Positions 8,619 through 19,559 of a stretch of 64,000 bases of DNA are shown one piece after another. Under the pieces are notes generated by a model. The model did no database searches. It was not told where the DNA came from and saw only the letters and a list, made by a program, of their open reading frames with translations. Source of the stretch: Blautia sp. (GTDB taxonomy: Bacteria > Bacillota > Clostridia > Lachnospirales > Lachnospiraceae); assembly GCA_029257805.1 (NCBI GenBank), contig JARIAR010000025.1, forward strand, positions 62,001 to 126,000, read 5' to 3'. Position 1 is the stretch's first letter, and every line of letters starts with the position of its first letter. Position numbers and translations under genes: made by a program.

Positions 8619-9872
8619 ATGGAAAATCAGTTTTTAATCGATTCGGATCATTTGTCTGCAAAAGCTCTTGAAAAAAAACATCGCCTGGAAACAGATCCTT
8701 CTTGTCGGAAAAACCACATGGAATATCTTCCGGATATGGAGCAGATTCAGTCGGATGTATGTCAGAAGGTAATGGAACAGATGGATGCTTATCATTATAA
8801 TGAGTATACGGAAAAAGAAGTAAAAGCAGCGTTGGAACATGAACGGTGTACCATAGAGGATTTCAAGGCTTTGTTATCTCCCGCTGCAGAACCGTTTCTG
8901 GAGGAAATGGCTCAGCGGGCAAGAATGGAAACAGGAAAGCATTTTGGGAATACCGTATATTTATTTACCCCATTGTATATTGCAAATTATTGTGAAAACT
9001 ATTGTGTGTATTGTGGATTTAACTGCTATAACAATATTAAGCGTATGAAGCTTACCATGGAGCAGATTGAGCATGAAATGCAGATTATTGCAAAAAGTGG
9101 AATGGAAGAAATCTTGATCCTTACAGGCGAAAGCAGAAGTCAAAGTGATGTGAAATACATAGGGGAAGCCTGTAAACTGGCCAAAAAGTATTTCCGCATG
9201 GTAGGCATTGAAATTTATCCGGTAAATACAGAAGAATACAGGTATCTTCATGAATGTGGCGTAGATTATGTGACAGTCTTTCAGGAAACATACAATACAG
9301 ATAAGTATGAATCACTTCATTTGATGGGACATAAAAGAGTGTGGCCTTATCGTTTTGATGCACAGGAACGTGCCTTAAAAGCAGGAATGCGTGGAGTGGC
9401 CTTTTCGGCTCTTCTTGGTCTTGCTGATTTCAGAAAAGATGCCTTAGCCAGCGCTTTGCATGTTTATTATCTTCAGAGGAAATATCCTCATGCAGAGATG
9501 TCCCTGTCATGTCCAAGACTGCGTCCAATTTTAAATAATGAAAAAATCAGCCCTTTGGACGTTCATGAAAAACAGCTTTGTCAGATTTTGTGTGCATACC
9601 GTATTTTTCTTCCTTTTGTGGGAATTACCGTCTCTTCAAGAGAAAGTGCAGAATTTCGAAACGGGATTGTAAAAATTGCAGCTACAAAAGTATCGGCAGG
9701 GGTATCTACGGGAATTGGAGATCATGAAACTAAGTATACAGGAAAGGAGATAAATGAGAAACAGGGGGATGAACAGTTTGAAATAGATGATAATCGCAGT
9801 CTTTCCAAAATGTATCAGGATATAGAAGCAGAAGGGCTTCAACCTGTTCTTAATGATTATCTTTATGTGTAA
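8619..9872 (+). CDS. thiH: Tyrosine lyase ThiH (radical SAM)
   Basis: This 417-residue radical SAM enzyme cleaves tyrosine to dehydroglycine and p-cresol, supplying the glycine imine for thiazole formation. The 4Fe-4S cluster motif CxxxCxxC is in NYCENYCVYCGF. Typical ThiH segments follow (ILILTGESRSQSDVKYI, GIEIYPVNTEEY, VFQETYNTDKYESLHLMGHK, SLSCPRLRPI). The ATG at 8619 has AAGGAGG at 8607-8613. Use of ThiH rather than the oxygen-dependent ThiO fits an anaerobe. Its last codons overlap tenI. Confidence 0.96.
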   Translation: MENQFLIDSDHLSAKALEKKHRLETDPSCRKNHMEYLPDMEQIQSDVCQKVMEQMDAYHYNEYTEKEVKAALEHERCTIEDFKALLSPAAEPFLEEMAQRARMETGKHFGNTVYLFTPLYIANYCENYCVYCGFNCYNNIKRMKLTMEQIEHEMQIIAKSGMEEILILTGESRSQSDVKYIGEACKLAKKYFRMVGIEIYPVNTEEYRYLHECGVDYVTVFQETYNTDKYESLHLMGHKRVWPYRFDAQERALKAGMRGVAFSALLGLADFRKDALASALHVYYLQRKYPHAEMSLSCPRLRPILNNEKISPLDVHEKQLCQILCAYRIFLPFVGITVSSRESAEFRNGIVKIAATKVSAGVSTGIGDHETKYTGKEINEKQGDEQFEIDDNRSLSKMYQDIEAEGLQPVLNDYLYV

Positions 9873-10467
9873 AATTTTTTGTGTTACCAATCAGATGCTT
9901 GTCAAAGAAGATTTTTTGTTGCGGATAGAGAAAGTAGCAAAGTCGGCACCGGACGGCATTATTTTAAGAGAAAAAGATTTAAGCGGGCAGGACTATAAGA
10001 TTCTGGCAAAAAAAGTTATGAAAATATGTGCTGCATATGAGGTTCCCTGTATTCTCCATACATTTATAGAGGAGGCACAGGAACTGGAATGTAAAGCGGT
10101 CCATGTTCCTCTTCCGAGACTCCGTACAATAAGTGAAGAGGAAAAATCCTTTTTTTCCGTTTTAGGAACTTCCTGTCATTCAGTCGGGGAAGCAGAAGAG
10201 GCAGAGAAACTGGGATGTACATATTTAATAGCAGGGCATATATTTGAGACAGATTGTAAAAAAGGGGTTCCGCCACGAGGATTGGAATTCTTGAAACAGG
10301 TGTGTAAGAGGGTACATATCCCTGTTTTTGCAATTGGAGGAATTCAAAAAGAGAATATTCCAGATATCAAAAACGCAGGAGCAGAAGGGTGTTGCATAAT
10401 GAGTGGTGCGATGCAATGTGCGGATCCATCTGGATATTTAGCAGGATTAAGGGAGAAAACAAAATGA
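9865..10467 (+). CDS. tenI: Thiazole tautomerase TenI
   Basis: This 200-residue ThiE-like TIM barrel is better read as TenI, which aromatises the ThiG thiazole tautomer. It has the TenI-like segment AGHIFETDCKKGVPPRG and a His (residue 105, in TSCHSVGEA) at the position of the TenI catalytic histidine. It lacks the ThiE HxG segment: VHVPLPRLR stands there instead. The ATG at 9865 overlaps the thiH stop by 8 bases, so the pair is translationally coupled; its own stop overlaps the thiE start in ATGA. A true thiE follows directly, which supports a non-ThiE role. Confidence 0.85.
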   Translation: MCKIFCVTNQMLVKEDFLLRIEKVAKSAPDGIILREKDLSGQDYKILAKKVMKICAAYEVPCILHTFIEEAQELECKAVHVPLPRLRTISEEEKSFFSVLGTSCHSVGEAEEAEKLGCTYLIAGHIFETDCKKGVPPRGLEFLKQVCKRVHIPVFAIGGIQKENIPDIKNAGAEGCCIMSGAMQCADPSGYLAGLREKTK

Positions 10468-11126
10468 AATTCAGAAAGGATATGCTGACACTTTACGCAG
10501 TAACAGAGCGGTCTGACAGAGCGGATCTCGGCTGGCAGGTGGAGGAAGCAATCAAAGGCGGTGTTACAATGGTTCAACTTCGGGAAAAGGAACTGCCAGA
10601 GGATGCCTTTGTAGAAGAGGCTGTTTATATAAAAAAGATATGTGAAAAATATAAAGTGCCTTTCATCATTAATGATAATTTAGAGGTTGCGTTGAAAAGC
10701 AAAGCAGATGGCATTCATGTTGGGATTTCAGATATGCCTGTTCAGGAAATACGGAAAAAAGCAGGAGAAAATTTTATTATTGGTGCGACTGCAAAGACAA
10801 TAGAGCAGGCTGTTAAGGCAGAGGCAGAAGGAGCGGATTATCTTGGGGTAGGAGCTGTTTTTCCATCGCCGACCAAAAAAGATGCTATCCGTATAACAAA
10901 AGAACAGCTGAAACAAATTACAGGCGCCGTTAAAATTCCGGCAGTTGCAATTGGAGGAATTCATTTAGGAAATGCAGAAGAATTAACCGAGTGCGGGATT
11001 TGTGGCATTGCGGTTGTATCTGCTGTTTTTTCAGCAGAAGACAGTCAGGATGCTGCAAGGAAATTAAAAGAAAAAGCAGAAAGGATATGCGGATATGAAA
11101 GCAGTATTGTCCATTGCAGGAAGTGA
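10464..11126 (+). CDS. thiE: Thiamine phosphate synthase ThiE
   Basis: This 220-residue TIM barrel couples the pyrimidine pyrophosphate and thiazole phosphate to thiamine phosphate. It has YAVTERS near the start, GVTMVQLREKEL, FIINDNLEVALKSKADGIHVG, GATAKTIEQAVKAEAEGADYLGVGAVFPSPTKKDA and VAIGGIHLGN, all standard ThiE segments. The ATG at 10464 shares ATGA with the tenI stop. Its 3' end overlaps thiD by 32 bases, so the last ~10 residues are probably variable tail. Confidence 0.95.
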   Translation: MKFRKDMLTLYAVTERSDRADLGWQVEEAIKGGVTMVQLREKELPEDAFVEEAVYIKKICEKYKVPFIINDNLEVALKSKADGIHVGISDMPVQEIRKKAGENFIIGATAKTIEQAVKAEAEGADYLGVGAVFPSPTKKDAIRITKEQLKQITGAVKIPAVAIGGIHLGNAEELTECGICGIAVVSAVFSAEDSQDAARKLKEKAERICGYESSIVHCRK

Positions 11127-11907
11127 TTCTATTGGAGGAGCCGGGATACAGGCAGATATAAAAACCATGACATTAAATGGTGTATATGCCATGAGTGTTG
11201 TAACAGCTCTTACAGCTCAAAATACAATGGGCGTTACAGGGATTCAGGAAACCCCTCCGGAATTTTTAAAAATGCAGATAGATGCGGTGTTTGAAGATAT
11301 TCGTCCTGCAGCTGTAAAAATCGGCATGGTTTCCTCGGAAAAACTTATCTGTGCCATAGAAGAAAGGTTGAAGTTCTACAAGGCAGAGAATGTGGTGGTT
11401 GATCCGGTTATGGTTTCTACAAGCGGTTCCTCCTTAATAAAGGAAAAGAGCACCGATGTCTTAACGGAAAAGTTATTTCCGTTGGCGGATGTTGTAACGC
11501 CCAATATTCCGGAGGCGGAAATTTTATCCGGAATAAAAATTAGCACAAAAGACGAAATGAAGACAGCAGCAAAGAAAATCGGAGACTTGTATGGATGTGC
11601 TGTTTTATTAAAAGGCGGACATAGTATGGAAGGGATGGATGATCTTCTTTACAAAGAAGGAGAATATACCTGGTTTAAAGGAAAAAAAATCCAGAATCCA
11701 AATACACATGGAACAGGATGTACGTTATCAAGTGCAATTGCTGCGAATCTTGCAAAAGGATATGATCTGAAAAGTGCTGTAAAAAGAGGAAAAGATTTTA
11801 CAGCAGGTGCGATTGCTGCTTTTCTTGATCTGGGAAAAGGCGCAGGTCCTATGAATCATGCGTTTGATGTAAAAAGCCTGTTTGCAGAAGAAAAAGTTAT
11901 ATATTAG
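11095..11907 (+). CDS. thiD: Hydroxymethylpyrimidine (phosphate) kinase ThiD
   Basis: This 270-residue ribokinase-like kinase phosphorylates HMP and HMP phosphate to the pyrophosphate used by ThiE. Motifs are [20 protein letters not shown] at the N-terminus, [25 protein letters not shown], and the catalytic/anion-hole segment [18 protein letters not shown]. It is a stand-alone ThiD, not fused to ThiE or ThiN. The start overlaps the end of thiE, indicating coupling within the operon. Confidence 0.96.
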   Translation: MKAVLSIAGSDSIGGAGIQADIKTMTLNGVYAMSVVTALTAQNTMGVTGIQETPPEFLKMQIDAVFEDIRPAAVKIGMVSSEKLICAIEERLKFYKAENVVVDPVMVSTSGSSLIKEKSTDVLTEKLFPLADVVTPNIPEAEILSGIKISTKDEMKTAAKKIGDLYGCAVLLKGGHSMEGMDDLLYKEGEYTWFKGKKIQNPNTHGTGCTLSSAIAANLAKGYDLKSAVKRGKDFTAGAIAAFLDLGKGAGPMNHAFDVKSLFAEEKVIY

Positions 11908-11926
11908 AAAGGAATTAATAAAAGCG

Positions 11927-13240
11927 ATGAGAGAATATAAAACGCAAAAAGAAGCGGCAAGAAAAGGGATTATTACACCGGAATTAAAAATGGTAGCAGA
12001 AAAAGAGCATATGGAAGTGGAAAAGCTTTGTGCGCTTGTTGCAAAAGGAGAGGTGGCGATTCCATGTAATATCCGTCATACCTCTATTTCACCAGAAGGA
12101 ATTGGAACAGGGCTTCGGACAAAAATAAATGTAAATCTCGGAATTTCAGGGGACTGTAAGAATTACGGGGATGAAATGCAGAAAGTAGATATGGCATTAA
12201 AATTTGGTGCAGAAGCGATTATGGATCTTAGTAATTATGGGAAGACAAACACATTTAGAAAAGAGCTGGTGAAAAAGTCTCCGGCTATGATTGGAACAGT
12301 TCCTATGTACGATGCTATTGGATATCTGGAAAAAGATCTTCTTGAAATTACAGCGGAAGATTTTCTTAAAGTGATTCGTGCCCATGCAGAAGAGGGAGTG
12401 GATTTTATGACAATCCATGCAGGGATCAACCGCAGGGCAGCAGAATCCTTTATGCGTGATAAGCGTAAAATGAATATTGTATCCAGAGGAGGTTCTCTCC
12501 TTTTTGCATGGATGATGATGACAGGAAATGAAAATCCATTTTACGAGTATTATGATGAAGTATTGGATATTTTAAGGGAATATGATGTAACCATCAGTCT
12601 TGGTGATGCTCTTCGTCCGGGGTGTATTGATGACAGTTCCGATGCAGGGCAGATAGCAGAACTGATAGAACTGGGAGCTTTAACAGAACGTGCCTGGGCA
12701 AAAGATGTACAGGTAATGGTAGAAGGACCAGGCCACATGGCAATGAATGAAATCGCAGCAAATATGAAACTTCAGAAACGAATCTGCCATAATGCCCCGT
12801 TTTATGTTCTTGGCCCTATTGTCACCGATGTAGCGCCTGGATATGATCACATTACCTCTGCAATCGGAGGTGCCATCGCTGCTGCGAGCGGAGCTGATTT
12901 TCTTTGTTATGTAACTCCGGCAGAACATTTAAGACTTCCGGATTTAAACGATGTAAAGGAAGGCATTATTTCAGCTCGTATTGCAGCACATGCAGCCGAT
13001 ATTGCAAAAGGGGTTCCCCATGCAAGAGAATGGGATAATGCCATGGCAGAAGCAAGACACAAGGTGGATTGGGATAAGATGTTTGAGCTTGCAATGGATG
13101 GAGAAAAAGCAAGAACATATTTTGAAAGCACACCGCCTTCTGACAGACATACATGTTCTATGTGTGGGAAAATGTGTGCTGTACGAACAACGAATATGAT
13201 TCTGGAAGGAAAAGAGGTACGTTTTTGTACAGAAAAATAA
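11927..13240 (+). CDS. thiC: Phosphomethylpyrimidine synthase ThiC
   Basis: This 437-residue radical SAM enzyme rearranges aminoimidazole ribotide to HMP phosphate. Typical segments are [96 protein letters not shown] and [21 protein letters not shown]. The C-terminal cluster motif reads CSMCGKMC, a CX2CX3C spacing, one residue shorter than the CX2CX4C of E. coli-type ThiC. I chose the ATG at 11927, after AAAGGAATT. It is the last gene of the operon and is followed by a strong terminator. Confidence 0.96.
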   Translation: MREYKTQKEAARKGIITPELKMVAEKEHMEVEKLCALVAKGEVAIPCNIRHTSISPEGIGTGLRTKINVNLGISGDCKNYGDEMQKVDMALKFGAEAIMDLSNYGKTNTFRKELVKKSPAMIGTVPMYDAIGYLEKDLLEITAEDFLKVIRAHAEEGVDFMTIHAGINRRAAESFMRDKRKMNIVSRGGSLLFAWMMMTGNENPFYEYYDEVLDILREYDVTISLGDALRPGCIDDSSDAGQIAELIELGALTERAWAKDVQVMVEGPGHMAMNEIAANMKLQKRICHNAPFYVLGPIVTDVAPGYDHITSAIGGAIAAASGADFLCYVTPAEHLRLPDLNDVKEGIISARIAAHAADIAKGVPHAREWDNAMAEARHKVDWDKMFELAMDGEKARTYFESTPPSDRHTCSMCGKMCAVRTTNMILEGKEVRFCTEK

Positions 13241-13277
13241 AAAAAATAATGCCGTTTTTAAGCGGCATTATTTTTTT
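13241..13277. terminator. Bidirectional terminator between thiC and gdhA
   Basis: AATAATGCCG pairs with CGGCATTATT around a short loop. A-rich sequence lies on the left and a T run on the right, so it can end both the plus-strand thi operon and minus-strand gdhA. Confidence 0.9.
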
Positions 13278-13285
13278 GCAAAAAA

Positions 13286-14671
<1,386 letters not shown>

Positions 14672-14843
14672 CTAAAGTGCTAAAAAAGAAAAGAGCAAGA
14701 TGAAAATTTTTTATTTTTTTTATAATAACAGCTGGTACTTGCGAAAGAAGTTCAAATGTGAGATTATATAAAAATACCAGTTGACGGGAAACGTATGGAA
14801 AATAAACGTACACCGGTACAGTGTGTACACGGGAGGTAAGGTT

Positions 14844-16061
14844 ATGCGAACATTTGAAAAATCTTCTAAGCTTGATAATGTTTTATATGATGTAAGAGGT
14901 CCTGTTGTAGATGAAGCAGGAAAAATGGAAGAGGATGGAAAAGAAATTTTGAAATTGAATATTGGAAATCCATATCCATTTGGTTTTTCTGCCCCACAGG
15001 AAGTAATTCTGGATATGTTGAGTAATATCCGTACTTCACAGGGCTATTCGGATTCCAAGGGGATTTTTTCAGCAAGAAAGGCAATTATGCAGTATTGCCA
15101 GTTGCGGAATATCCCAAATGTAAATATGAATGATATTTATACAGGAAATGGTGTAAGTGAGCTGATCAATCTTTGTATGCAGGCACTTTTAAACAATGGG
15201 GATGAAATTTTAATCCCTGCACCAGACTATCCTCTCTGGACAGCTACAGCTACTTTGGCAGGAGGAAAAGTTGTACATTATATCTGTGATGAGCAGTCAG
15301 AATGGTATCCGGATATGGAGGATATCAAAAGTAAGATCACAGACAAAACAAAAGCAATTGTAATCATAAACCCCAATAATCCTACAGGAGCAGTGTATCC
15401 CAAAGAGGTTCTGGAACAAATCGTGCAGATTGCCAGAGAACATGAACTGATCATCTTTTCGGATGAAATTTATGACCGCCTTGTGATGGATGATTATGAA
15501 CATACATCTATTGCGTCTCTTGCACCGGATGTATTCTGTGTAACATTTTCAGGACTTTCCAAATCACATATGATTGCAGGATTCCGTATTGGTTGGATGG
15601 TATTAAGTGGCCCGAAAAACAGGGCAAAAGGCTATATAGAAGGCTTGAATATGCTTTCTTCCATGAGACTTTGTTCCAATGTGCCGGCTCAGTCCATTGT
15701 ACAGACAGCTCTTGGAGGATACCAAAGTGTAAATGAGTATATACAGCCAGGGGGACGTATTTATCAGCAGAGGGAATTTATATATAAAGCACTTACGGAT
15801 ATTCCCGGTATTACAGCTGTAAAGCCAAAAGCTGCATTTTATATTTTTCCTAAAATTGACGTGGAAAAATTCCATATTGAAAACGATGAACAGTTTGCAT
15901 TGGATTTTCTTCATGAAAAACAGGTTCTTCTTGTTCCGGGAAAAGGATTTAACTGGAATCAGCCGGATCATTTCCGGGTTGTATATCTGCCGAATTTACT
16001 TCAGCTTGAAAAGGCAGCAGGAAAATTAAGAGATTTTCTTAGTACATACAGACAGAAATAG
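14844..16061 (+). CDS. alaA: Alanine transaminase AlaA-type
   Basis: This 405-residue class I/II aminotransferase has the same length as E. coli AlaA and strong similarity throughout: EKSSKLDNVLYDVRGPV at the start, LKLNIGNPYPFGF, QGYSDSKGIFSARKAIMQY, YTGNGVSELI, PAPDYPLWTA, IINPNNPTGAVYPKE, SDEIYDR and GLNMLSSMRLCSNVPAQ. Lys240 (AAA at 15561-15563) in SGLSKSH is the predicted PLP lysine. It likely interconverts pyruvate/glutamate and alanine/2-oxoglutarate. The ATG at 14844 has a GGGAGG site. An upstream in-frame ATG at 14781 is not needed. Confidence 0.93.
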   Translation: MRTFEKSSKLDNVLYDVRGPVVDEAGKMEEDGKEILKLNIGNPYPFGFSAPQEVILDMLSNIRTSQGYSDSKGIFSARKAIMQYCQLRNIPNVNMNDIYTGNGVSELINLCMQALLNNGDEILIPAPDYPLWTATATLAGGKVVHYICDEQSEWYPDMEDIKSKITDKTKAIVIINPNNPTGAVYPKEVLEQIVQIAREHELIIFSDEIYDRLVMDDYEHTSIASLAPDVFCVTFSGLSKSHMIAGFRIGWMVLSGPKNRAKGYIEGLNMLSSMRLCSNVPAQSIVQTALGGYQSVNEYIQPGGRIYQQREFIYKALTDIPGITAVKPKAAFYIFPKIDVEKFHIENDEQFALDFLHEKQVLLVPGKGFNWNQPDHFRVVYLPNLLQLEKAAGKLRDFLSTYRQK

Positions 16062-16217
16062 GCATTTATAAGGCAAGATAAATTTTATAGACCGGAAAAG
16101 AAAAAAATGTTATAATAATTAGCAGGTGTGAAACAAAAAAGTAACAGGTAACAAATAGAGGGCATGAGGAGGGACCTTTATCGGCTGATTATAAAAGAAT
16201 GAAAGGGGTAATACATT

Positions 16218-17579
16218 ATGAGTGGATTTAATATGAAAGTGACACCGGAAATTGAGAGACTTACAGAAATTTGTAAAGAACACAGCAGTTTGGATCTTTC
16301 CCTTTATGGAAAATATGATGTAAAGCGTGGCTTGCGTGACATTAACGGAAAAGGTGTTCTGGCAGGTCTGACTCAGGTTTCCAATGTAAAGGCAACAAAG
16401 ATAGAAGATGGAAAAGAAGTTCCGTGTGCAGGAAGTCTGTCTTACAGAGGATATGATATTAAAGAACTGACAGGTGGTTTTATCAAAGACAAGCGTTTTG
16501 GATTTGAAGAAACCGCATATCTTCTGTTGTTTGGCAAATTGCCAAATAAAGAAGAACTTTCAGCGTTCAGCACCCTGCTGGCAGACCAGCGTTCTCTTCC
16601 AAGAAATTTTACCCGTGATGTTATTATGAAAGCACCTTCCAGTGATATTATGAATGCATTGTCCAGAAGTGTTCTTACTTTGTATTCCTATGATAAAAAT
16701 CCCGATGATATCTCTCTTCCTAACGTACTGCGTCAGTGTCTGAATCTGATCAGTGTATTCCCATTGCTGTCTGTTTATGGATATCAGGCATACAATCATT
16801 TTGTACGTGGAAAAAGTCTTTATATCCATAACCCTAAAAAAGAACTTTCTACAGCTGAAAATATTCTTCGCATGCTTCGTCCGGATAAGAAGTACACAGC
16901 TTTAGAAGCCCAGATTCTTGATATTGCATTAATCCTTCATATGGAACATGGCGGTGGTAACAACTCTACATTTACCACACATGTTGTTTCCTCTTCCGGA
17001 ACGGATACATATTCTGCTATTGCAGCTGCACTTGGATCTTTGAAAGGACCAAAGCATGGTGGTGCAAATATAAAAGTTGTAAGTATGGTTCAGGAAATGC
17101 AGAAGGAAATCAAAGACTGGGAAGATGAAGACGAGGTAAGAAATTATCTGAAGAAACTTCTTCATAAAGAAGCCTTTGACAGAAGAGGTCTTATTTATGG
17201 TATGGGACATGCCATTTATTCTGTATCGGATCCACGTGCGGAAGTCTTTAAAGGGTTTGTAGAATCTCTTGCAAAAGAGAAAGGCAGAATGAAAGACTAT
17301 CGTTTATATTCCATGGTGGAGCGACTTGCGCCGGAAGTAATTGCAGAAGAGCGGAAGATATATAAAGGCGTAAGTGCCAATGTGGATTTTTACAGTGGAT
17401 TTGTATACAGTATGCTGGATCTGCCACTTGAATTATTTACCCCGATGTTTGCAGTTGCACGTATTGTAGGATGGAGTGCCCACAGAATGGAAGAATTGAT
17501 CAATGCAGATAAGATCATCCGTCCGGCATATAAAAACGTTTTGGATCCTGCTGTTTATGTGCCGTTAGCAGAACGTTAA
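16218..17579 (+). CDS. Citrate synthase
   Basis: This 453-residue protein belongs to the citrate synthase/2-methylcitrate synthase family. Catalytic segments are the His regions LHMEHGGGNNSTFTTHVVSSSGTD and GPKHGGAN, and the YGMGHAIYSVSDPRAEVFK region; DFYSGFVYSMLDLP follows. It has an extra N-terminal ~60 residues relative to the short citrate synthases, typical of clostridial members. It would supply citrate for 2-oxoglutarate and glutamate synthesis, matching gdhA and alaA upstream. A GAAAGGGG site precedes the ATG. Methylcitrate activity cannot be excluded, but there are no propionate genes nearby. Confidence 0.9.
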   Translation: MSGFNMKVTPEIERLTEICKEHSSLDLSLYGKYDVKRGLRDINGKGVLAGLTQVSNVKATKIEDGKEVPCAGSLSYRGYDIKELTGGFIKDKRFGFEETAYLLLFGKLPNKEELSAFSTLLADQRSLPRNFTRDVIMKAPSSDIMNALSRSVLTLYSYDKNPDDISLPNVLRQCLNLISVFPLLSVYGYQAYNHFVRGKSLYIHNPKKELSTAENILRMLRPDKKYTALEAQILDIALILHMEHGGGNNSTFTTHVVSSSGTDTYSAIAAALGSLKGPKHGGANIKVVSMVQEMQKEIKDWEDEDEVRNYLKKLLHKEAFDRRGLIYGMGHAIYSVSDPRAEVFKGFVESLAKEKGRMKDYRLYSMVERLAPEVIAEERKIYKGVSANVDFYSGFVYSMLDLPLELFTPMFAVARIVGWSAHRMEELINADKIIRPAYKNVLDPAVYVPLAER

Positions 17580-17593
17580 AGAAGGACAGTAAA

Positions 17594-18466
17594 ATGAAAA
17601 AAGAAAATCACACAGCCCTTGTTTTAGAGGGCGGTGGCAATCGGGGTGTATTTACAGCCGGCGTTTTAGATTATTTAATGGAACAGGATATAAAGTTTTC
17701 CTATGTAGCAGGGGTTTCTGCCGGCGCATGCAATGCTGTTGATTTTGTTTCCGGACAGCGTGAGCGCACAAAAAAATGCATGATTTTAGAGGATAAAGAG
17801 TATCGCTATATCAGCATAGAAAACGTTTTGAAAAACAGAAGCCTTTTTGACATGGATATGCTTTTTGATAAATATCCCAATGAGATTTTTCCGTTTGATT
17901 TTCATGCATATTTTCAATCAGACATAAAATGTGAGCTGGTTGTAACAAATTGCAGGACAGGAGAGGCAGAATATTTATCAGAGAAAAATGATAAAAAAAG
18001 ACTGATGGATATCTGTCGTGCTTCCTCAAGCCTTCCGGTAGTAAGTCCTATGGTAGAGCTGGATGGGGAATGGTATTTAGACGGAGGAATTGCTGATTCC
18101 ATACCTGTTATTCACACAATGAAACAAGGTTACCGTAAAAATGTAGTTATTTTAACAAGAACATACGGATATCGAAAAGAAAAACCCGGAAAAAGCCGGC
18201 CTCTTTATGTGGCAGCTTTCCGGGAATATCCCAATCTTCTCAATGCGCTTCTAAATCGCTATCATAAGTATAACAGGACATTGGAACTCATTGAGAAATG
18301 GGAAAAAGAAGGTCATATTTTTGTTATCCGGCCTGAAATAGAGCCGATTGGAAGAGCAGAGCAGGATCAGGAAAAGCTTACTGCATTCTATCAGCATGGA
18401 TATGATCGGATGAAAGAAAAAATGGAAGATATGATGTCATATCTGAAAGTAAAGGACGAGGAATAA
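17594..18466 (+). CDS. Patatin-like phospholipase family protein
   Basis: This 290-residue alpha/beta hydrolase has the patatin catalytic dyad. Ser42 sits in the nucleophile elbow GVSAG, and Asp163 in YLDGG. The oxyanion-hole glycines are LEGGGNRG at residues 11-18. It has no signal peptide or membrane segment, so it is probably cytoplasmic or peripheral. It likely hydrolyses acyl esters of lipids; the substrate is unknown. It follows citrate synthase after 14 bases and precedes yqeG after 6 bases. Confidence 0.9.
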   Translation: MKKENHTALVLEGGGNRGVFTAGVLDYLMEQDIKFSYVAGVSAGACNAVDFVSGQRERTKKCMILEDKEYRYISIENVLKNRSLFDMDMLFDKYPNEIFPFDFHAYFQSDIKCELVVTNCRTGEAEYLSEKNDKKRLMDICRASSSLPVVSPMVELDGEWYLDGGIADSIPVIHTMKQGYRKNVVILTRTYGYRKEKPGKSRPLYVAAFREYPNLLNALLNRYHKYNRTLELIEKWEKEGHIFVIRPEIEPIGRAEQDQEKLTAFYQHGYDRMKEKMEDMMSYLKVKDEE

Positions 18467-18472
18467 GTAAGA

Positions 18473-18976
18473 ATGTTTAATTGTTTTTTTCCGGATGAAT
18501 ATAGGGATTCTGCATATGAGATCGATTATGACAGATTGTACCAAGAAGGATACAGAGGGATTTTATTTGATATAGATAATACACTTGTCCCTCATGGAGC
18601 ACCGGCAGATGAAAAGGTACAGGAATTTTTTGCATATCTAAAGAAACTGGGATTTCAAATCTGTTTTTTATCTAATAATCAAATTGGCAGGGTTTCCTCT
18701 TTTAATGAGAAAATTGGAGCAAAGTTCATAGAAAATGCGCATAAACCTTCTGTTAAAAATTATAAAAAAGCAATGGAAATGCTGGGAACCAATACAGATA
18801 ATACTATTTTTATCGGTGATCAGCTTTTTACAGATGTATATGGTGCAAAGCGGGCTGGAATTCGGAATATATTAGTAAAACCAATTCATCCAAAGGAAGA
18901 AATACAAATCGTTCTTAAGAGATATCTTGAGAAGATCGTGCTGTACTTTTACCAGAAAGAGGAGGGAAATTCATGA
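18473..18976 (+). CDS. yqeG: YqeG-family HAD phosphatase
   Basis: This 167-residue HAD IIIA protein matches the Firmicutes YqeG family: MFNCFFPDEY at the start, catalytic aspartates in ILFDIDNTLVPHG, CFLSNN as motif II, KPSVKNYKKAM, and motif IV IFIGDQLFTDVYGAKRAG. Related proteins include phosphatidylglycerophosphate phosphatases. The role here is not fixed by sequence. Its stop overlaps the aroK start in ATGA. Confidence 0.9.
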   Translation: MFNCFFPDEYRDSAYEIDYDRLYQEGYRGILFDIDNTLVPHGAPADEKVQEFFAYLKKLGFQICFLSNNQIGRVSSFNEKIGAKFIENAHKPSVKNYKKAMEMLGTNTDNTIFIGDQLFTDVYGAKRAGIRNILVKPIHPKEEIQIVLKRYLEKIVLYFYQKEEGNS

Positions 18977-19491
18977 ACCACATTATCATAATTGGATTTA
19001 TGGGTTCAGGTAAAACAAGAGTTGGGAAACGTTTAGCCAAAGATTTGGAACTGCCTTTTATTGATGTAGACCGATTGATCACAAAGCAGTTCAATATGTC
19101 TGTAAAAGAAATTTTTGAAAGATTTGGAGAACCTTTTTACAGAGCATTGGAAACACTTACCATTAAAAACCTGATAGAAGATAAAGAACGTAAGGTGATT
19201 TCTCTGGGAGCAGGACTTCCTGCTCAGGAGCAAAATCAGCAGTATTTAAAGCAGCTTGGAACGATCATTTATTTAAAAGGTTCTTTTGCTGTTTTGAAAA
19301 AACGTCTTGAAGGAAGCAATAATCCGTTAATTGATGGAGAAGATCAGGAAGATAAAATTAAAAAGCTTTTAAAACAGAGGGATCCGATATATGCAAAATT
19401 TGCAGACATTCAGGTAGTGACAGGTGTGAAGCCTTTTGAGGATCTTATTGAAGAAATTAAAGAAAAATTAGAGGAATATACAAAAAAATAG
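18973..19491 (+). CDS. aroK: Shikimate kinase
   Basis: This 172-residue P-loop kinase phosphorylates shikimate in the chorismate (aromatic amino acid) pathway. The Walker A motif GFMGSGKTRVG is at residues 8-18. The shikimate-binding segment is DVDRLITKQF, then FERFGEPFYRALE and SLGAGLP. It overlaps yqeG by 4 bases. No other aro gene is nearby. Confidence 0.94.
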   Translation: MNHIIIIGFMGSGKTRVGKRLAKDLELPFIDVDRLITKQFNMSVKEIFERFGEPFYRALETLTIKNLIEDKERKVISLGAGLPAQEQNQQYLKQLGTIIYLKGSFAVLKKRLEGSNNPLIDGEDQEDKIKKLLKQRDPIYAKFADIQVVTGVKPFEDLIEEIKEKLEEYTKK

Positions 19492-19520
19492 TTGAAAAAT
19501 ACCTCAGGGTATTATAGAAT
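19492..19520 (+). promoter_or_regulatory. Candidate promoter of efp
   Basis: TTGAAA (19492-19497) and TAGAAT (19515-19520) are spaced 17 bases, about 40 bases before the efp start. Confidence 0.55.
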
Positions 19521-19559
19521 GATTCTTAGTGAAGTGTACAATAAGGAGGAAATATAATT

